Source: Candidatus Pseudobutyricicoccus lothianensis (GTDB lineage: Bacteria; Bacillota; Clostridia; Oscillospirales; Butyricicoccaceae). From it: DNA of 64,000 nt. The DNA lies in assembly GCA_904419295.1 (NCBI GenBank), contig CAJFRA010000008.1:1-64000 (forward strand), given 5' to 3'. The translations under genes were made by a program, and so were the position numbers. This document shows, piece by piece, positions 41,937 to 51,327 of the stretch. Numbering within the stretch: position 1 is the first letter of the stretch; the number at the start of each line of letters is the position of its first letter. The notes under the pieces were generated by a model, which worked only from the letters and a program-made list of their open reading frames with translations, was not told the DNA's origin and did not search any database.

Positions 41937-43577
41937 ATGCTTCTTTTCATCCGCAACGCCAACATCCACACCATGGATGACCACCGCCCTTTGGCCTCTG
42001 CCGCTTTGGTGGAGGACGGCCGCTTCATCTTCGTGGGCAGTGAACGGGGCGCCCAGGTGGAGTTGGCCCGCCGGGGGCCCGCCGATGAGACGGTGGACAT
42101 GGAAGGCCGGTTGGTGCTGCCCGGGTTCAACGATTCCCATATGCATTTCATCCACTTTGCCAAAAGCCTGCGCAGCGTCAGCCTGACAGGCGTCTGCTCC
42201 ATCCAAGAGATCCAGCAGCGCATGGCCCAGGCCGTGGCCGCCCGCGACCCCCAAGACCCCACTTGGCTGGAAGGGGAAGGCTGGAACCAGGACTATTTCA
42301 CCGAAGGCGAAAAACGCTTTCCCACCCGGGCGGACCTGGATGCCGTTTCCCCCGATGTGCCTATGATGATCATGCGGGCCTGCTTCCACATCGGTGTGCT
42401 GAACAGCGCCGCTTTGCGGGCCATCGGCCTGAACCGGGAGACCGCGCCCCAATATGGCGATCTGGTCGGGGTGGATGCCAACGGCGAGCCCGACGGCATC
42501 ATCAAGGAAAGCTTTTTGGATGACACCAAAGCCGTCATCTCCAGCCTGACCCTGGATTCCATGAAACAGATCATCGTGGCCGCCCAGCAAAAAGCGTTGG
42601 CCCAAGGCATCACTTCGCTGCAGAGCGACGACGTTGGCTATACCCCCAAAGCAGACTACCACCTGCTGTTCCAGGCTTTTGGCGAACTGGAGCGGGAGGG
42701 CAAGCTCCACATCCGCGTGGCGGAACAATGCCTGCTGCAAAAGACCCATCTGATCCAGCAGTTCTTCGCCGACGGGTACGACGACCAATGGGGCACTGCC
42801 TTTTTCCGCCCCAGCTGCATCAAGCTGCTGTCCGACGGTTCGCTGGGCGCCCGTACCGCCGCCATGCGCCAGCCCTATGCCGACGGGGACACCCAAGGCC
42901 TGACCATGTTCACTCAGCCGGAACTGAACGAGCTGGTGCTCACCGCCCACCGCCACAACATGCCGGTGGCCATCCACGCCATTGGCGACAAGGCCATTGA
43001 AATGTCGCTGGATGCCATTGAGAACGCCCAGCTCCAATGCCCTGCCAACAGCCCCCGCCACGGCATCGTCCACTGCCAGATCACAGACCCTGCACTGTTG
43101 GAGCGGTTCCGCAAGCTGGATGTGCTGGCTTTTGTACAGCCCATTTTCATCGACTACGACATGCACATCTGCGAAGACCGCATCGGCCCTGCTTTGACCT
43201 CCACTTCCTATGCCTGGCGCACCCTGTATGAATCCGGTGTGCACACCTCCTTTGGCACCGATTGCCCGGTGGAAACATTCGACACCATGCCCAACCTGTA
43301 TACCGCCGTCACCCGGCAAAACGTCACCGGCCAAGGCAAGCAACGCTTTTTGCCCGGCCAAGCCATGACGATGGAGCAGGCTCTCAAGTGCTATACCATC
43401 GAAGGCGCCTATGCTTCGGGCGAAGAAGGCCAAAAAGGCACCATCACCCCGGGCAAGTTGGCGGATTTCATCGTACTGGACCGGGACCTCTTTCAGATCG
43501 ACCCGGAAGAGATCTTACAGACCAAAGTGCTGCAGACCTGGGTACAAGGCCAGCTCTGCTATACCGTTGCTCCATAA
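41937..43577 (+). CDS. YtcJ-like metal-dependent amidohydrolase
   Basis: The 546-residue amidohydrolase-superfamily enzyme (Amidohydro_3) has metal-binding HxH in 'FNDSHMHF' and a possible carbamylated Lys in 'IKLLSDGSLGARTAAM'. His follows in 'HCQITD' and Asp in 'SFGTDCPVE', and the C-terminal small domain has 'GTITPGKLADFIVLD'. YtcJ-like members hydrolyse C-N bonds of varied substrates, and the substrate here is unknown. AGGAGGAA lies 8 bases ahead of the ATG. The nitroreductase gene follows after 24 bp. Confidence 0.9.
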   Translation: MLLFIRNANIHTMDDHRPLASAALVEDGRFIFVGSERGAQVELARRGPADETVDMEGRLVLPGFNDSHMHFIHFAKSLRSVSLTGVCSIQEIQQRMAQAVAARDPQDPTWLEGEGWNQDYFTEGEKRFPTRADLDAVSPDVPMMIMRACFHIGVLNSAALRAIGLNRETAPQYGDLVGVDANGEPDGIIKESFLDDTKAVISSLTLDSMKQIIVAAQQKALAQGITSLQSDDVGYTPKADYHLLFQAFGELEREGKLHIRVAEQCLLQKTHLIQQFFADGYDDQWGTAFFRPSCIKLLSDGSLGARTAAMRQPYADGDTQGLTMFTQPELNELVLTAHRHNMPVAIHAIGDKAIEMSLDAIENAQLQCPANSPRHGIVHCQITDPALLERFRKLDVLAFVQPIFIDYDMHICEDRIGPALTSTSYAWRTLYESGVHTSFGTDCPVETFDTMPNLYTAVTRQNVTGQGKQRFLPGQAMTMEQALKCYTIEGAYASGEEGQKGTITPGKLADFIVLDRDLFQIDPEEILQTKVLQTWVQGQLCYTVAP

Positions 43578-43601
43578 GCCTTCCGAAAAGAGGATATCGC
43601 T

Positions 43602-44276
43602 ATGACGATCTTAGAAGCCATGGAAGCCCGCCATTCGGTGCGCAGCTACCGGTCTGCACCGTTGGACGCCGGGGCGGCAGAAACGCTGCGGCAGGCCATC
43701 GACACCTGCAACAAAGAAGGCGGGCTCCACATCCAGTTGGTGACTGGAGACCCAAAGGCTTTTGATACATGGATGGCCCATTACGGCAAATTTTCCGGCG
43801 TACAGCACTACATCGCCCTGATCGGCCCAAAAGGTGATCAGCTGGATGAAAAGCTGGGCTATTACGGCCAGCGGTTGGTGCTGCTGGCCCAGACCTTGGG
43901 GCTCAACACCTGCTGGGTGGCCATGACCTTTGGAAAAGGCGCGGCCAAGAGCCGCTGCAGCATTGCCCCCGGTGAAAAGCTGGTGTGTGTGCTGGCCCTG
44001 GGCTATGGCACCACTCAAGGCGTCCCCCACAAGAGCAAACCCATGGAAGCCCTCTGCCAAGCACCTGCCCCCATGCCCCAATGGTTCCGCCAGGGGATGG
44101 AAGCCGCCATGCTGGCCCCCACGGCCATGAACCAGCAAAAATTCCAGATCTCTTTGGAGGGAAACCGGGTAACGGCCAGATCCTTGGGCGGCTTCTATTC
44201 CAAAGTGGATCTGGGCATCGTCAAATGCCATTTTGAAATGGGGGCGGGCAAAGAGAATTTCACCTGGGCCTCCTAG
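43602..44276 (+). CDS. Nitroreductase-family protein (TM1586-like)
   Basis: The 224-residue protein has the nitroreductase start 'MEARHSVRSYRSAPLD', then 'HYIALIGPKGD' and 'YGQRLVLLAQTLGLNTCWVAMTF'. A second half holds 'GMEAAMLAPTAMNQQKFQISLEG', the arrangement of the large two-lobed putative TM nitroreductases. It probably binds FMN. It forms a two-gene operon with the amidohydrolase, ending at the terminator at 44338. Confidence 0.88.
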   Translation: MTILEAMEARHSVRSYRSAPLDAGAAETLRQAIDTCNKEGGLHIQLVTGDPKAFDTWMAHYGKFSGVQHYIALIGPKGDQLDEKLGYYGQRLVLLAQTLGLNTCWVAMTFGKGAAKSRCSIAPGEKLVCVLALGYGTTQGVPHKSKPMEALCQAPAPMPQWFRQGMEAAMLAPTAMNQQKFQISLEGNRVTARSLGGFYSKVDLGIVKCHFEMGAGKENFTWAS

Positions 44277-44337
44277 TGAGGACCTTTCCTAGGGATGAAA
44301 ACGATCCGGCGACTGGCTGGGGCCGGTCTCATAGGCC

Positions 44338-44384
44338 AAAGAACAGGGCCGCTCGGCGTTGCTGCCGGGCGGCCCTGTTCTTTT
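44338..44384 (+). terminator. Terminator between nitroreductase and ABC exporter genes
   Basis: A 15-bp stem (AAAGAACAGGGCCGC / GCGGCCCTGTTCTTT) with an inner CGGC/GCCG stem is followed by TTTTATAG. It ends the plus-strand transcript and may also act on the converging ABC operon. Confidence 0.82.
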
Positions 44385-44413
44385 ATAGTTGCTTTTTCTG
44401 TGTTTTTCTCGAA

Positions 44414-46354
44414 TCAATCCAGCTCCAAAGCGCCGGTATACAGCTGATAATAGGTCCCTTTCAACTTGATGAGGTCGTCGTGGGTACCGCGCTCGATGAT
44501 CCGGCCGTGATCCAACACCATGATGGCGTTGGCGTTCTGGACCGTAGACAGGCGGTGCGCGATGACGAAGACCGTACGGTTGGTCATCAGCGCATCCATG
44601 CCGGCCTGGACGATGGCTTCTGTGCGGGTATCGATGGAACTGGTTGCTTCGTCCATGATCATAACAGGCGGGTCAGCCACGGCTGCCCGGGCGATGGCCA
44701 GCAGCTGGCGCTGCCCCTGGCTCAAGTTGGCGCCGTTGCCTTGCAGCATGGTATTGTACCCTTCGGGCAGGCGGCGGATAAAGTCGTCTGCACCGGCAAG
44801 CTGTGCGGCGGCGATGCACTCTTCGTCGACGGCGTCCAGGTTGCCGTAGCGGATGTTCTCCATCACTGTGCCGGTGAACAGGTTGGTATCCTGCAGCACG
44901 ATGCCCAAGCTGCGGCGCAGGTCTGCCTTTTTGATCTTGTTGATGTCGATGCCGTCGTAATGGATCTCGCCTTCATTGATGTCGTAGAACCGGTTGATCA
45001 GGTTCGTGATCGTGGTCTTGCCCGCGCCGGTGGAGCCCACAAAGGCCACTTTTTGGCCGGGTTTGGCGTATAGGGAGATATCGTGCAGCACCGTCTTTTC
45101 CGGTGTGTAGCCAAAGCTGACATCGTGGAAACGGACATCGCCCTGCAGCCGGGTGTAGGTGACAGTGCCGTCCTGGTTGGGCTGCTTCCACGCCCAGACG
45201 TTGGTGCGCTCATCGCATTCCACCAAATTGCCGTTGCCGTCTTCTTTGGCATTGACCAGGGTCACATAGCCCTCGTCAGTCTCGGGCTGTTCATCCAGCA
45301 GGGCAAAAATACGGTGGGCGCCGGCAAGGCCCATGATGACCATGTTGATCTGGTTGGATACCTGGCCGATGGAGCCGGCAAACTGCTTGGTCATGTTCAA
45401 GAAGGGCACCACGATGCTGATGCTGAAAGCCATGCCGGAAATGCTGATGTTGGGCACATCGGCCAGCAGCAGCGCGCCGCCTACCAGCGCCACCACAACA
45501 TACATCACGTTGCCGATGTTGCCCAGCAGGGGCATCAAGATGTTGGCAAACCGGTTGCCGTTGCGGGCGTTGAAGAATATCTCGCCGTTCACCTTGTCAA
45601 AGTCGGCTTTGGCTCCGTCTTCATGGCAGAACACCTTGATGACTTTTTGGCCGGTCATCATCTCTTCCATAAAGGCCTCGGCCTTGGCCATGGTGACTTG
45701 CTGGCGCAGGAAGTATTTCGAAGAATGGCTGGTGATGGCCCGGGCTGCAAACACCATGCAGACAACGCCTACTACCACCACCATAGCCAGAATGACGCTG
45801 TAATACATCATGATGCAGAATACCACAAACAGCGTAATGCCCGAAATGGTCATCTGGGGCAGGCTTTGGCTGATCAGCTGGCGCAGGGTATCCACGTCGT
45901 TGGTGTAGTAGCTCATAATGTCGCCGTGGCCGTTGGTATCAAAATACCGGATGGGCAGATCCTGCATGTGGCTGAACATCTTTTGGCGCAGCTTTTTCAG
46001 AGAGCCCTGGGTGATAATGGCCATCATCTGTGTGTAGAACGCGCCGGCAATGAGGCTGATCACATACATCACGACCAAAACACCCACATAGGTGAGGATG
46101 CGCCCCGAAACCGATGACCAGTCGCCGCTTTTGTAGCTGCTATCCACAAGGGCGATGACATTTTGCATGAATATGGACGGCGCGGCGCTGACGATGGCGT
46201 TGATCAGGATGCATACCATCGTCACAGGCAGAAGCACCGGGTAGAACTCAAACAGGGTGCGCAGCAGCCGCCGCAGGACCCCTTTCGGCGCCCGCTGGCC
46301 CCGGGCCGTGGTGGCGGGAGCAGTATTGGTGGTATTTTTCTTATTGTTGGCCAT
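44414..46354 (-). CDS. Heterodimeric ABC exporter, catalytic-site subunit (pair 1)
   Basis: The 646-residue fused exporter has six transmembrane helices (residues about 40-350) and a C-terminal ATPase. The ATPase has Walker A 'GSTGAGKT', Walker B with catalytic Glu 'MIMDEATSS' and switch His in 'IAHRLSTV'. Its signature is degenerate ('LSQGQ'). A 40-residue insertion precedes the ATPase. Together with the upstream gene it forms a TM287/288- or BmrCD-like heterodimer, probably exporting drugs or lipids. The start is ATG 46354. It overlaps the partner gene by 14 bp. Confidence 0.92.
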   Translation of the reverse strand: MANNKKNTTNTAPATTARGQRAPKGVLRRLLRTLFEFYPVLLPVTMVCILINAIVSAAPSIFMQNVIALVDSSYKSGDWSSVSGRILTYVGVLVVMYVISLIAGAFYTQMMAIITQGSLKKLRQKMFSHMQDLPIRYFDTNGHGDIMSYYTNDVDTLRQLISQSLPQMTISGITLFVVFCIMMYYSVILAMVVVVGVVCMVFAARAITSHSSKYFLRQQVTMAKAEAFMEEMMTGQKVIKVFCHEDGAKADFDKVNGEIFFNARNGNRFANILMPLLGNIGNVMYVVVALVGGALLLADVPNISISGMAFSISIVVPFLNMTKQFAGSIGQVSNQINMVIMGLAGAHRIFALLDEQPETDEGYVTLVNAKEDGNGNLVECDERTNVWAWKQPNQDGTVTYTRLQGDVRFHDVSFGYTPEKTVLHDISLYAKPGQKVAFVGSTGAGKTTITNLINRFYDINEGEIHYDGIDINKIKKADLRRSLGIVLQDTNLFTGTVMENIRYGNLDAVDEECIAAAQLAGADDFIRRLPEGYNTMLQGNGANLSQGQRQLLAIARAAVADPPVMIMDEATSSIDTRTEAIVQAGMDALMTNRTVFVIAHRLSTVQNANAIMVLDHGRIIERGTHDDLIKLKGTYYQLYTGALELD

Positions 46355-48089
46355 CTTGATCACCTACCTTGTTCTGCGAAGTATATACCTCGCGATAGAT
46401 CTCGCTGGTCTTCATCAGCTCTTCGTGGTTGCCGATCGCACTGATGCGGCCGCCGTCCATCACGATGATACGGTCAGCGTCCTGCACCGAGGCAACACGC
46501 TGGGCGATGATGATCTTTGTGGTCTCAGGGATGAACTCGCGGAACCCTTGGCGGATCAAAGCATCGGTCTTGGTGTCCACCGCGCTGGTGGAGTCATCCA
46601 AGATCAGCACCTTGGGTTTTTTCAGCAATGCCCGGGCGATGCACAAGCGCTGCTTCTGGCCGCCGGAGACGTTGCTGCCTCCCTGCTCGATCCAAGTGTT
46701 ATATTTATCCGGGAACTGCTGGATGAATTCATCGGCTTGGGCCAGCTTACAAGCTTCCACCATTTCTTCATCGGTGGCATTGGCGTTGCCCCAGCGCAGG
46801 TTGTCTTTGATGGTGCCGGAAAACAGCACATTCTTTTGCAACACCACGGCCACATTGTTGCGCAGCGCTTCCAGGTCGTACTTGCGCACATCCAGGCCGC
46901 CCACCTTGACACAGCCTTCGGTGACGTCGTACAACCGGGGGATCAGCTGCACCAAAGTAGTCTTGGAAGAACCCGTGCCGCCCAAAATGCCGATCAGCTC
47001 GCCGGATTTGATGTGCAGATCCACATCGGCCAGCGCCATGCGCTCGGCTTTTGAGGAGTATTTAAAGCTGACGTTGTCAAAATCAATGGAACCGTCCTTC
47101 ATTTGGGTGACGGCGTTTTCCGGGCTTGTCAGATTGCTCTCTTCCGACAGCACTTCCACGATACGCTCTGCCGATTCCATGGACATCGTGATCATCACGA
47201 ACACCATGGACAGCATCATAAGGCTCATGAGGATCTGGAAGCTGTACGTCAAGATCGCAGACATCTGGCCCACAGCCACTTCGGTGCCCTGGCTGGTGAT
47301 GACGATGTAAGAGCCGAAGGACAGCACGAAGGCCATGCCCGCATACACGCAGAACTGCATCATGGGGTTGTTGAGGGCCATGATCCGCTCCGCCCGGGTA
47401 AAGTCCCGGCACACGTTCTCCGCTGCGGCGGCGAACTTCTTTTTCTCATAGCCTTCCCGCACATAGCTCTTGACCACGCGCATGGCCTGGACGTTCTCCT
47501 GCACGGCGTCGTTCAGCGCGTCGTATTTGCGGAACACCCGGCGGAAGATCGGCGTGGCCGCCCGGATGACCAGCACCAGGCCCACGCCCAGCAGGGGGAT
47601 GGTGACCAAAAAGATCATAGCCAGCCGCCCGCCCATGGCAAAGCCCATGATAAAGGAAAAGATCAGCATCAGCGGCCCGCGGATGGCCACGCGGATGATC
47701 ATCATAAAGGCCATCTGCACATTCACCACATCGGTGGTCATACGGGTCACCAAGCTGGATACCGAAAACTTGTCGATGTTTTCAAAGGAATAATCCTGAA
47801 TGCGGTAAAACATGTCGTGGCGCAAGTTTTTGGAAAAGCCTGTGGACGCTGTGGCACAGGTATTGCCTGCCGCGACGCCGAAGACCAAGGACAAGATGGC
47901 CATGATCACCAGCTGGACGCCATATTTTACTATAACATCCATTCCGCACCCGGCTTGCATTTCGTTCACCAGCTTCGCAATGATGAACGGGATGATGCAT
48001 TCGAGCACCACTTCCACAACGACCAAAAGCGGCGTCAGCATAGCCGGCTTTTTGTACTCGCGAATGCTGCGAGCAAGGGTTTTTATCAT
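46341..48089 (-). CDS. Heterodimeric ABC exporter, degenerate-site subunit (pair 1)
   Basis: The 582-residue fused exporter has six helices (residues about 18-300) and an ATPase with Walker A 'GGTGSSKT' (370-377) and canonical signature 'VSGGQ'. The catalytic Glu is replaced by Asp ('LILDDSTSA') and the switch His by Gln ('IAQRVAS'). That is the standard degenerate half of a heterodimeric exporter. The start is ATG 48089, with GGAGG 10 bases upstream. It is located 95 bp downstream of the marR-type gene and is probably under its control. Confidence 0.92.
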   Translation of the reverse strand: MIKTLARSIREYKKPAMLTPLLVVVEVVLECIIPFIIAKLVNEMQAGCGMDVIVKYGVQLVIMAILSLVFGVAAGNTCATASTGFSKNLRHDMFYRIQDYSFENIDKFSVSSLVTRMTTDVVNVQMAFMMIIRVAIRGPLMLIFSFIMGFAMGGRLAMIFLVTIPLLGVGLVLVIRAATPIFRRVFRKYDALNDAVQENVQAMRVVKSYVREGYEKKKFAAAAENVCRDFTRAERIMALNNPMMQFCVYAGMAFVLSFGSYIVITSQGTEVAVGQMSAILTYSFQILMSLMMLSMVFVMITMSMESAERIVEVLSEESNLTSPENAVTQMKDGSIDFDNVSFKYSSKAERMALADVDLHIKSGELIGILGGTGSSKTTLVQLIPRLYDVTEGCVKVGGLDVRKYDLEALRNNVAVVLQKNVLFSGTIKDNLRWGNANATDEEMVEACKLAQADEFIQQFPDKYNTWIEQGGSNVSGGQKQRLCIARALLKKPKVLILDDSTSAVDTKTDALIRQGFREFIPETTKIIIAQRVASVQDADRIIVMDGGRISAIGNHEELMKTSEIYREVYTSQNKVGDQDGQQ

Positions 48090-48184
48090 ATGCGACATTC
48101 CTCCACTTCTTCATGCACCCAAGTCGCTGCGGTGCATTATTAAAATATACAAAGTAAAACAGCGAAACCTGTAGGCAGCGCCTG

Positions 48185-48610
48185 CTATTCCTCCAAGTTT
48201 GCAGACATGCGTTCTACAGTTTCCAGGAATTGCGCCAACTGTTCAGCAGTCAGGCCCGCTGTCAAGCGCTGCTCGCTCTGGCAAAGGGATCGGCCGATCT
48301 GGGCATCCAGATCCACCGCTTTTTCGGTGGGGATCAGGCTTTTCAGCCGGGCGTCACTGGCTACGCTCTCCCGCAGGATCAGGCCGTTCTTTTCCATCAG
48401 CTGCAAAATGCCGGTCGTAGTAGAGCGGCTCATGTCAAACGCCTTTTCCACATCCCGCTGGAACACGGGCCCTTCGGCGCACTTGACAAGGATGTAGTGC
48501 ATAATGCGGCTTTGCACCCCTGTGATCCCCAGGCTTTGCACATTGGCATCCATGCGCTTTTTCAGCTTGTGGGATAGGATGTGGATCCACATCCCACAGT
48601 CTTTTTTCAT
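48185..48610 (-). CDS. MarR-family transcriptional regulator
   Basis: The 141-residue winged-helix regulator has 'LGITGVQSRIMHYI', the recognition region 'FQRDVEKAFDMSRSTTTGILQLMEKNGLI' and the wing 'RESVASDARLKSLIPTEKA'. It has a consensus promoter followed by the inverted repeat TTGTT-CGGC-AACAA, consistent with self-repression. The two exporter genes downstream on the same strand are its likely targets. The start is ATG 48610, with GGGGGAAG upstream. Confidence 0.9.
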   Translation of the reverse strand: MKKDCGMWIHILSHKLKKRMDANVQSLGITGVQSRIMHYILVKCAEGPVFQRDVEKAFDMSRSTTTGILQLMEKNGLILRESVASDARLKSLIPTEKAVDLDAQIGRSLCQSEQRLTAGLTAEQLAQFLETVERMSANLEE

Positions 48611-48639
48611 AGGACTCTTCCCCCTCTCCACGCCAGAGA

Positions 48640-48686
48640 TTGTTCGGCAACAAACAAATTCTAATACACCAAGCTCTTCTTGTCAA
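48640..48686 (-). promoter_or_regulatory. marR-type gene promoter and operator
   Basis: On the minus strand TTGACA (48686-48681), a 17-nt spacer and TAGAAT (48663-48658) are followed within a few bases by the dyad TTGTT-CGGC-AACAA (48653-48640). A repressor bound there would block initiation. Confidence 0.8.
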
Positions 48687-48894
48687 TATGGGATTTGTGG
48701 ATGTTTTTAATAATTTCTTAAAAACTTTGTTTCAATTGCATAGATGGCACTGCCCAGCTGGTTTTGGCCAAACAAAGTGCCTCCCAGCGGCCAGGCCCTG
48801 CCCTGCTATCGAGTGCTTTCCCCCAGGCTTGGGCCGACTTGCATCTATTTTTGCAATTTTCTGTGACCAAACTGTAAACCATTTTACGATACTA

Positions 48895-48923
48895 TTGACT
48901 TGTTATTTTTTCTATCCTATACT
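48895..48923 (+). promoter_or_regulatory. tetR-type gene promoter
   Basis: TTGACT (48895-48900), a 17-nt spacer and TATACT (48918-48923) lie 35 bp ahead of the TTG start. Confidence 0.8.
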
Positions 48924-48958
48924 ACCGATACGCATTTTGCAGGCAGGAGGTGAAGAAG

Positions 48959-49558
48959 TTGTACCACATCCACGAAGACAAACGGGTGGAAAAATCCGTG
49001 GAACAGATCTGCCAGGCGCTGAACGATATGATCTTAGAGGGCCGACCCCGGGCCGCTCTTTCGGTAACGGCGCTGTCTGCCCGGGCCGGGGTGAGCAAAG
49101 CCACGTTTTACCGCAGCTTCGACGCCATCGAGGATGTGCTGCGCTACCAAGTCGACCAGGCTGTCCGGCAGATGATCGCCTATTTGATGGAGGCCCGGGC
49201 CGATGAGCAGCACCCAGGGGAGCTGGCGCTGTTCCGTGCCTTCTTCCGCTTCTGGATGGCCCATTCCGCCGTGGTGGAACTGCTGATCCAAACCAAGACC
49301 ACTTATCTGCTAATGGAGGCTTTTTCCGCCGCCCTGTTCCGGCACATCAATTTCTTTGGCCGGTATACCGATGAGGATGTGATCCCCTACTTTGTGGCCG
49401 TGCGGGCTGCCTCTCTGACGGCGGTGCTGGAATGTTGGCTGGGCGACCAAAAGCGCACCCACCCCGACGATATGCCCCAGCTCCTGCTGCGGCTGATGAA
49501 GCCCGGCGGCATGCCCCGCCCCAGGCCGGATGGCCCTTGCCGCGGCCCTTCTGTCTGA
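48959..49558 (+). CDS. TetR-family transcriptional regulator
   Basis: The 199-residue protein has a TetR helix-turn-helix (residues about 15-55: 'AALSVTALSARAGVSKATFYRSFDA'). An all-helical ligand-binding domain follows. The start is TTG 48959, chosen because AGGAGG lies 8 bases upstream. The GTG at 48950 overlaps that site. Its stop codon overlaps the ATG of the first exporter gene of pair 2 (TGATG), so regulator and exporter are one operon. Confidence 0.88.
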   Translation: MYHIHEDKRVEKSVEQICQALNDMILEGRPRAALSVTALSARAGVSKATFYRSFDAIEDVLRYQVDQAVRQMIAYLMEARADEQHPGELALFRAFFRFWMAHSAVVELLIQTKTTYLLMEAFSAALFRHINFFGRYTDEDVIPYFVAVRAASLTAVLECWLGDQKRTHPDDMPQLLLRLMKPGGMPRPRPDGPCRGPSV

Positions 49559-51327
49559 TGCCAAACCTTGGGAGGTCTTTTATATTCAAATTGCTGCGAC
49601 ACTTAAAAAATTATGTGGGCTGGCTGCTGCTGGCCTTCGTGCTGCTGTTCGGCCAAGCCATGTGCGAGCTGGCCCTGCCCGACTACATGTCCTCCTTGGC
49701 CTCGGAAGGCGTGGCGGTGGGCGATATGGGGTTCGTATGGCGCCGCGGCCTGCAAATGCTGCTCATTTCTCTGGGCAGCGTCGTGTGTGCCGTGCTGGTG
49801 GGCTTGCTCGCCGCCCGCATCGGCTCCGGTGTGGGCCGTGACCTGCGCAGCCAAGTATTCAACAAAGTCACCTCGTTTTCCACACCGGAATTCGACCGCT
49901 TTTCCGTCTCGTCGCTGATCACCCGCAGCACCAACGACATCACCCAGGTGCAGATGTTCTGCACGGTCCTCATCCGCCTGGTCTTCTACGCTCCTGTCAT
50001 GGGTGTGGGCGGCATCCTGCGGGCGGCTGCCAAAAGCAGCAACATGCCGGGCATGGTCTCTACCATCGCCGTGAGCATCCTCATCATGTTGGTGCTGATC
50101 GGCGTGCTGATGGCCATTGTCATGCCCCGTTTCAAGCGGGCCCAAAAGCTGCTGGATCACCTGAACCTGGTGGCCCGGGAGCGCTTGTCCGGCCTGATGG
50201 TCATCCGGGCTTTCAACACCGAGGCCCACGAAGAAAAGCGTTTTGACGAAGCCAACCGGAACCTGACCCAGAACCACCTGTTCGTCAACCGCACCATCTC
50301 CCTGATGATGCCCATCATGAATCTGGTGATGAACGGCGTCTCCTTGGTGGTGGTGTGGATCGCTGCGGTGTCGGCCAGCAATGTGGCCGACGTGGGCAAC
50401 ATGATGGCCTTTATGCAGTACGCCTTGCAGATCATCATGAGCTTTATGATGATCTCCCTAGTCTTTGTCATCATGCCCCGGGCCTCGGTCTCCGCCGGCC
50501 GCATCGCGGAGATCATCGACAGCCCGGTGGAGATCCAGGATCCGGCCCATCCCCAAGCAGTGGCGGCAAATGCCCCCTGCACCATCCAGTTTGACCATGT
50601 GTCCTTCAAATACCCGGGGGCAGAGCACGATGTGCTCCACGACATCAGCTTTACGGCCCGCCCCGGCGAGACGACGGCGATCATCGGCAGCACCGGCTGC
50701 GGGAAATCCACTCTCATCAGCCTGATCCCCCGCCTATACGACGCCACACAGGGCAAGGTGTCCATCAACGGGATAGACGTCAAGGATTTTTCCCAGCATG
50801 ACCTCCATGACCTCATTTCCTTCGTGCCGCAAAAAGGCACCTTGTTCAGCGGCACCATCGCCTCCAACATCCGCTACGGCAACCAAGAGGCCACCGACGA
50901 ACAGGTGCGCCAATTTGCCCAGACCGCCCAGGCCACCGAGTTCATTGAGGAAAAACCGGAAGGATACGACTCCCCGGTCTCCCAGGGCGGCGGCAATGTA
51001 TCCGGCGGCCAAAAGCAGCGGCTGAGCATCGCCCGGGCCCTGGCAAAGCAGGCCCCGATCCTCATTTTCGACGACAGCTTTTCCGCCCTGGATTTCAAGA
51101 CCGACGCTGTGCTGCGCCGGGCGCTGAACACCACGTATCAAGACCGCACCATGCTGATCGTGGCCCAGCGGGTCAGTACCATCATGAACGCCCAGCAGAT
51201 CATCGTGCTGGACGATGGCGAGATCGTGGGCTGCGGCCCCCACCGGGAACTGCTGAAAAACTGCCAGGTATACCTGGAGATCGCCCGTTCCCAGCTTTCT
51301 GAGGAGGAGATCGAACATGAGCAATAA
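49558..51327 (+). CDS. Heterodimeric ABC exporter, degenerate-site subunit (pair 2)
   Basis: The 589-residue fused exporter has six helices (residues about 18-305). The ATPase has Walker A 'GSTGCGKST', canonical signature 'VSGGQ', Asp in place of catalytic Glu ('LIFDDSFSALD') and Gln in place of switch His ('VAQRVSTI'). The start ATG 49558 has no good ribosome binding site and probably depends on coupling to the TetR gene. It overlaps the partner gene by 11 bp. Confidence 0.9.
   Translation: MPNLGRSFIFKLLRHLKNYVGWLLLAFVLLFGQAMCELALPDYMSSLASEGVAVGDMGFVWRRGLQMLLISLGSVVCAVLVGLLAARIGSGVGRDLRSQVFNKVTSFSTPEFDRFSVSSLITRSTNDITQVQMFCTVLIRLVFYAPVMGVGGILRAAAKSSNMPGMVSTIAVSILIMLVLIGVLMAIVMPRFKRAQKLLDHLNLVARERLSGLMVIRAFNTEAHEEKRFDEANRNLTQNHLFVNRTISLMMPIMNLVMNGVSLVVVWIAAVSASNVADVGNMMAFMQYALQIIMSFMMISLVFVIMPRASVSAGRIAEIIDSPVEIQDPAHPQAVAANAPCTIQFDHVSFKYPGAEHDVLHDISFTARPGETTAIIGSTGCGKSTLISLIPRLYDATQGKVSINGIDVKDFSQHDLHDLISFVPQKGTLFSGTIASNIRYGNQEATDEQVRQFAQTAQATEFIEEKPEGYDSPVSQGGGNVSGGQKQRLSIARALAKQAPILIFDDSFSALDFKTDAVLRRALNTTYQDRTMLIVAQRVSTIMNAQQIIVLDDGEIVGCGPHRELLKNCQVYLEIARSQLSEEEIEHEQ

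Larger units (their letters stand above)
48611..48958. other. Divergent regulatory region between MarR and TetR genes
   Basis: This 348-bp gap holds the MarR promoter/operator and the TetR promoter listed separately. An inverted repeat GTAAA-CCAT-TTTAC (48874-48887) just upstream of the TetR -35 box may be a TetR operator. No small gene is apparent. Confidence 0.65.
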
